Below, piece after piece: positions 22,307-25,117 of a DNA stretch of 25,117 nt. The position numbers were made by a program, and so were the translations under genes. How positions within the stretch are numbered: the first letter of the stretch is position 1; every line of letters starts with the position of its first letter. The notes under the pieces are model-generated. The model ran no database searches. It saw only the letters and a list, made by a program, of their open reading frames with translations, and was not told the origin of the DNA. Source of the stretch: Acidimicrobiales bacterium (GTDB lineage Bacteria > Actinomycetota > Acidimicrobiia > Acidimicrobiales > RAAP-2); contig JADGOF010000004.1 in NCBI GenBank assembly GCA_017883105.1, positions 1 to 25,117 on the forward strand. The letters are read 5' to 3'.

Positions 22307-23661
22307 CCCTCGACGAGTTGTGCGATCGACGGGTGGCGGTATGGGGACTCGGCCAGGAGGGCCTGGCCATGGCCGAGCTGCTCCTCGCCCGGGATGTCAT
22401 CCCGGTCCTCATCGACGATCAGGTGGAGGCGGCGTCGGCCCGGGCCGACGCCGTGCTGGTCGGGGGTCCCGCGGTGGTCGACCCGACCTCGGCGCCCTGG
22501 TCGGACATCGACGCGGTGGTCCGGGCCCCCGGGGTGAGCCGGTACCGCCCCGAGCTGGTTGCCGCACGGGCACAGGGAGTGGCGGTGACCACGGCCATGG
22601 CCCTCTGGCTCGAGGACTTCGCCGATGCCCGGGTGGTGGCGATTACTGGCACCAAGGGGAAGAGCACCACGGCGACCCTCACCGCCTCGATCCTCCGCAA
22701 CGAGGGGATGGAGGTGGCGTTGATCGGCAACATCGGCGTACCGGTCACCGACATGTACCGTCGCCCGCCGGTGGACGCCTACGTGGTCGAAGTCTCCTCG
22801 TACCAGGCGGCCGAAGTCACGGTGACGCCCGGGGTGTGCGTACTCACCAGCCTGGCCCCCGACCACCTGGACTGGCACGAAGGCGAGGAGGCCTACTACC
22901 GGGACAAGCTGCGGCTGATCGAGGCCGGCCCCGCTGGGGCCCTGGCCGTCAGCGCGGCCAGCGACGAGGCGGTGCGGCGGACCGCGGGCCATCCCGGCCG
23001 GGTCCTGTTCGGCCCGGAAGGTCGGGTCCGTCTGGCGTCCTCGGGCATGATCGAGCTCGACGGTGCACCGCTGGTCGATGCCGGACGCCTGCGGACTCCG
23101 GGCCGGCACAACGTCTGGAACCTCTGCGGGGCGATGGCCGGGGCCCTTCTGCTCGACGGGAAGGCGCCCGCGTCCCACTCGGTCGTCGATGCGGTGGACG
23201 CGTTCGAGGGACTGCCGTCGCGCTGCCGTACGGTGGGGGAGCGCGGAGGACTCACCTTCGTCGACGATGCCCTGGCCTCCAATCCGTTTGCCACCGTGGC
23301 CTCGGTCGACGCGTTCCCCGCGCGCGGCCTGACGATCATCCTCGGAGGCGCCGACCGTGGAGTCGATCTGTCTCCGTTGGTCGACGCCCTGGCCGAGCGT
23401 CGACCGGCCCCCACGGTGATCGTCCTCCAACCGGACCCGCAGCGACTGGTCGACGCCCTCAAAGCGGGGCCCCGGCCCTCGCTTGAGGTCCTGGTGGCCG
23501 CCGACATCGACGAGGCGGTCCGCGCGGCAGTGGCGTCGACCGCCGACGGCGGCGTCATCCTCTTCTCGCCGGCGGCCCCGACCCCCGAAGGTGGCGGGGG
23601 CTACGCGACGCGCAGCCGTCAGTTCGTGGCCGCGGCCGGTGTGGACGTGAGCCCGGCGTAA
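22303..23661 (+). CDS. murD2: UDP-MurNAc-L-Ala--L-Glu ligase MurD2 (Mur ligase family)
   Basis: A 452-residue Mur ligase. The N-terminal Rossmann-type domain begins RVAVWGLGQEGLAMAELLLA. The central ATPase domain has the P-loop ITGTKGKSTTATLTASILR (114-132), VVEVSSYQAAEV and LTSLAPDHLDWH. In the C-terminal domain are PSRCRTVGERGGLTFVDDAL, NPFATVASVDAF and VILFSPAAPTPEGGGGYATR. Ordinary MurD adds D-Glu to UDP-MurNAc-L-Ala; MurD2 partners add L-Glu, which MurL then epimerises. The MurD2 assignment rests on the 4-nt overlap with murL, not on a residue I can point to. The start is a GTG inside the murL stop. A murI (glutamate racemase) gene may be absent from this genome. Confidence 0.9.
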   Translation: MTLDELCDRRVAVWGLGQEGLAMAELLLARDVIPVLIDDQVEAASARADAVLVGGPAVVDPTSAPWSDIDAVVRAPGVSRYRPELVAARAQGVAVTTAMALWLEDFADARVVAITGTKGKSTTATLTASILRNEGMEVALIGNIGVPVTDMYRRPPVDAYVVEVSSYQAAEVTVTPGVCVLTSLAPDHLDWHEGEEAYYRDKLRLIEAGPAGALAVSAASDEAVRRTAGHPGRVLFGPEGRVRLASSGMIELDGAPLVDAGRLRTPGRHNVWNLCGAMAGALLLDGKAPASHSVVDAVDAFEGLPSRCRTVGERGGLTFVDDALASNPFATVASVDAFPARGLTIILGGADRGVDLSPLVDALAERRPAPTVIVLQPDPQRLVDALKAGPRPSLEVLVAADIDEAVRAAVASTADGGVILFSPAAPTPEGGGGYATRSRQFVAAAGVDVSPA

Positions 23662-23672
23662 GCCCCGGTGGA

Positions 23673-23702
23673 TTGACAACCATGGCCGCCGGGGACAACG
23701 GT
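23673..23702 (+). promoter_or_regulatory. Promoter TTGACA-N18-AACGGT
   Basis: A perfect -35 box TTGACA (23673-23678) is followed after 18 nt by AACGGT (23697-23702), which shares the A2 and T6 of TANNNT. The transcript would start near 23709, before the ribosome-binding site AGAGGAG. CCCCGG (23663-23668) and CCGGGG (23689-23694) can pair across the -35 region and may end the murD2 transcript. Confidence 0.5.
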
Positions 23703-23727
23703 GGAACGTGACCAGAGGAGCACCGGC

Positions 23728-24783
23728 ATGACCCAGACCACCATCATCGACGCCGGGGTCCGGAAGGTCGAGGCGACGCCGGATGCCGTCCGGGGGACAT
23801 TCCTCATAGATTCGGGACTACTCTCCGACGCCCTGGGCTGGGAGCTCAAGCCCACTGGACTCTGCCGGGAGGATGTCTGCGAGGTGGTGCCCGACATGGA
23901 CGCGTTGTGGGTCGGCGACCAGCTCGACCTGGTCGCGGTGGCCGTTGCCTTGGGTCGACCGGTGGTCGCCGACGTCGACGCCGGCATGCTGGCCGTGGCC
24001 CTACCCGCCGAGCTGCGCAAGCAGGCCCTCGATGACCTGCGGGCCCCTCCGTTCGAACTGCCCGATGTCGACGGGAGGCTCCACAAGTTGGACGAATGGC
24101 TCGGGCTGAAGCGGCTGTTGGTTACCTTCTCGGGTTGGTGCGGGTGCCGGTACGACCTCCCGGGGTGGCAGGCCCTGCACGACGAGCTCAGCGGGGACGG
24201 ATTCACGGTGATCGCCGTGGCCATCGACCACAGCGCGGACGATGTCCGGCCTTGGACCGAGGACCTCACCATGCCGGTCCTCTACGACCCCAACCACGTC
24301 CTGACCGAGCTCTACGCCATCTCCAACGTGTCCACTGTGGTGTGGATCGACGAAGGGGACGGCATCGCCCGGCCCAACGGCGCAGCCCACGGCACCGGTA
24401 TCTTCGCCGACTTCACCGGCATCGAGGCGAAGCCCCATCTTGACGAGATCCGCCGCTGGGTGAAGGACGGCGTGGTGCCGATCACCGAGGACGAGGCCCG
24501 CATCGCGGTGGGCGACCTGAGTGAGGACGAGGTCTTGGCCCGACTGCACTTCCGTGTGGCCTCCGAGTCCCATCGGGAGGGAAACGAGGAGGCGACGCGA
24601 CTGCATATCTCCCGGGCCGGCGAGCTGGCTCCCGATGACCTGACCATCTGGCGGGCCGGCATGCCCCTCGTCGGTGAGGACCCGTTCGGCGACGAGTTCC
24701 TGGTCAAGTACGAAGCGTGGCGCGAGAAGGGAAGCCCCGCCCACGGGCTCCAGGCGGTGCAGGGCGTAGGTCCGGCGGCCTGA
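23728..24783 (+). CDS. Thioredoxin-fold (AhpC/TSA-like) protein with extra N- and C-terminal domains
   Basis: A 351-residue protein starts at ATG 23728, behind AGAGGAG 7 nt upstream. Residues about 105-260 form a peroxiredoxin/ResA-like thioredoxin fold: APPFELPDVDGRLHKLDEWL, the active site SGWCGCRYDLPGWQAL (137-140 reads WCGC), then VIAVAIDHSADDVRPWTEDL. The usual CxxC is replaced by C-x-C. An N-terminal domain of about 100 residues holds GWELKPTGLCREDVCEVVP, with a cysteine pair spaced C-x4-C, and has no assignment I can make. The C-terminal 90 residues are helical (LARLHFRVASESHREGNEEA) and resemble a tetratricopeptide repeat pair. No signal peptide is seen, so a cytoplasmic thiol oxidoreductase is likely. 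It is convergent with the enoyl-CoA hydratase gene, 6 bp apart. Confidence 0.75.
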   Translation: MTQTTIIDAGVRKVEATPDAVRGTFLIDSGLLSDALGWELKPTGLCREDVCEVVPDMDALWVGDQLDLVAVAVALGRPVVADVDAGMLAVALPAELRKQALDDLRAPPFELPDVDGRLHKLDEWLGLKRLLVTFSGWCGCRYDLPGWQALHDELSGDGFTVIAVAIDHSADDVRPWTEDLTMPVLYDPNHVLTELYAISNVSTVVWIDEGDGIARPNGAAHGTGIFADFTGIEAKPHLDEIRRWVKDGVVPITEDEARIAVGDLSEDEVLARLHFRVASESHREGNEEATRLHISRAGELAPDDLTIWRAGMPLVGEDPFGDEFLVKYEAWREKGSPAHGLQAVQGVGPAA

Positions 24784-24789
24784 CCCCGG

Positions 24790-25117
24790 TCAGCGGAGCC
24801 GCCACTCCCGACGTGTCCCGGAGGCGAAGATGCGTTGGCCCGCCGCCAACGACTCGTCGCTGTTGCCGAGGCCCACGAACGCATAGCCGAGGGCCAGGGC
24901 CTGACCCCGGGTGAGATCCCGTCCTGCCCACAGTGCCCGCAGCGAGCCCTGCACGGCGAGCGGCGGTGCCGCGGCTATGGCTGCAGCCGCCCACTGGGCC
25001 TTGTCGCGGAGGTCGGCTACGTCGGTGGCCAGTTCGGACACCAACCCGATCTGGTGGGCCCGGGCTGCGCTGAGGCGTTCGGAGGCGCCGAGCAGGGTGA
25101 GGCGGGCCAGCTCACCG
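24790..25117 (-). CDS. Enoyl-CoA hydratase/isomerase family protein, C-terminal part
   Basis: Only the last 108 codons are in the window; the gene continues beyond the right edge. The frame reads ELARLTLLGASERLSAARAH and then QIGLVSELATDVADLRDKAQ. This is the crotonase-fold segment where members typically read LTG..SA.RAHEIGLV. The remainder, AAPPLAVQGSLRALWAGRDL, then a helical end, is also typical. The catalytic glutamates and oxyanion hole lie outside the window, so it cannot be told whether this is a hydratase, an isomerase or another crotonase. The stop codon is at 24790, in a tail-to-tail arrangement with the thioredoxin-fold gene. Confidence 0.85.
   Translation of the reverse strand, partial: GELARLTLLGASERLSAARAHQIGLVSELATDVADLRDKAQWAAAAIAAAPPLAVQGSLRALWAGRDLTRGQALALGYAFVGLGNSDESLAAGQRIFASGTRREWRLR

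Overview
The window is a GC-rich, gene-dense bacterial chromosome segment. Frequent GTG starts, 1-4 nt gene overlaps, probable leaderless promoters (TANNNT about 6 nt before the start codon), a LigD-type polymerase domain, a SigB/SigF-type partner-switching operon, a DUF664/DinB-type (mycothiol-linked) protein and a MurL-MurD2 pair all point to Actinomycetota. Acidimicrobiia is the most likely class, by inference only. There is no phage, insertion sequence, CRISPR array, rRNA or tRNA.

Layout. 1-926: end of an ECF transporter ATPase and its overlapping S component. 1147-2965 (minus): a DinB-type protein, a stand-alone LigD polymerase domain, and a remnant of a DNA ligase C-terminus. 3223-4754: STAS antagonist, anti-sigma kinase and sigma factor operon. 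4782-5650 (minus): frameshifted transglutaminase. 5700-6686: luciferase-like monooxygenase. 6759-8021 (minus): a GNAT acetyltransferase fused to an AAA ATPase, the most unusual architecture here. 8197-9570: NTF2-like gene with an internal amber codon, then an aldo/keto reductase. 9648-11519: biotin-carrier/carboxyltransferase fusion with an internal amber codon. 11527-14027 (minus): histone-deacetylase-like enzyme, universal stress protein and a doubly frameshifted esterase. 14142-15371: frameshifted cation/proton antiporter behind a 10-codon leader. 15397-16071 (minus): DsbA-like protein. 16196-18668: divergent LysR regulator and MFS exporter sharing a clear LTTR operator. 18702-20346: divergent aldo/keto reductase and NTF2-like protein. 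20437-23661: SixA-like phosphatase, MurL and MurD2, the alternative route to D-glutamate in peptidoglycan. 23728-24783: thioredoxin-fold protein. 24790-25117 (minus): C-terminus of an enoyl-CoA hydratase.

How the genes relate: 3223-4754 is a self-contained sigma-factor switch; 20945-23661 is a two-enzyme peptidoglycan precursor module; 16196-18668 is a regulator-exporter unit. The rest is mixed redox and acyl-CoA metabolism. Five genes are each broken by one or two tiny lesions (short-repeat contractions or single TAG codons). That is too many for ordinary decay and should first be tested as sequence error. TAG also ends several intact genes, so recoding is unlikely.
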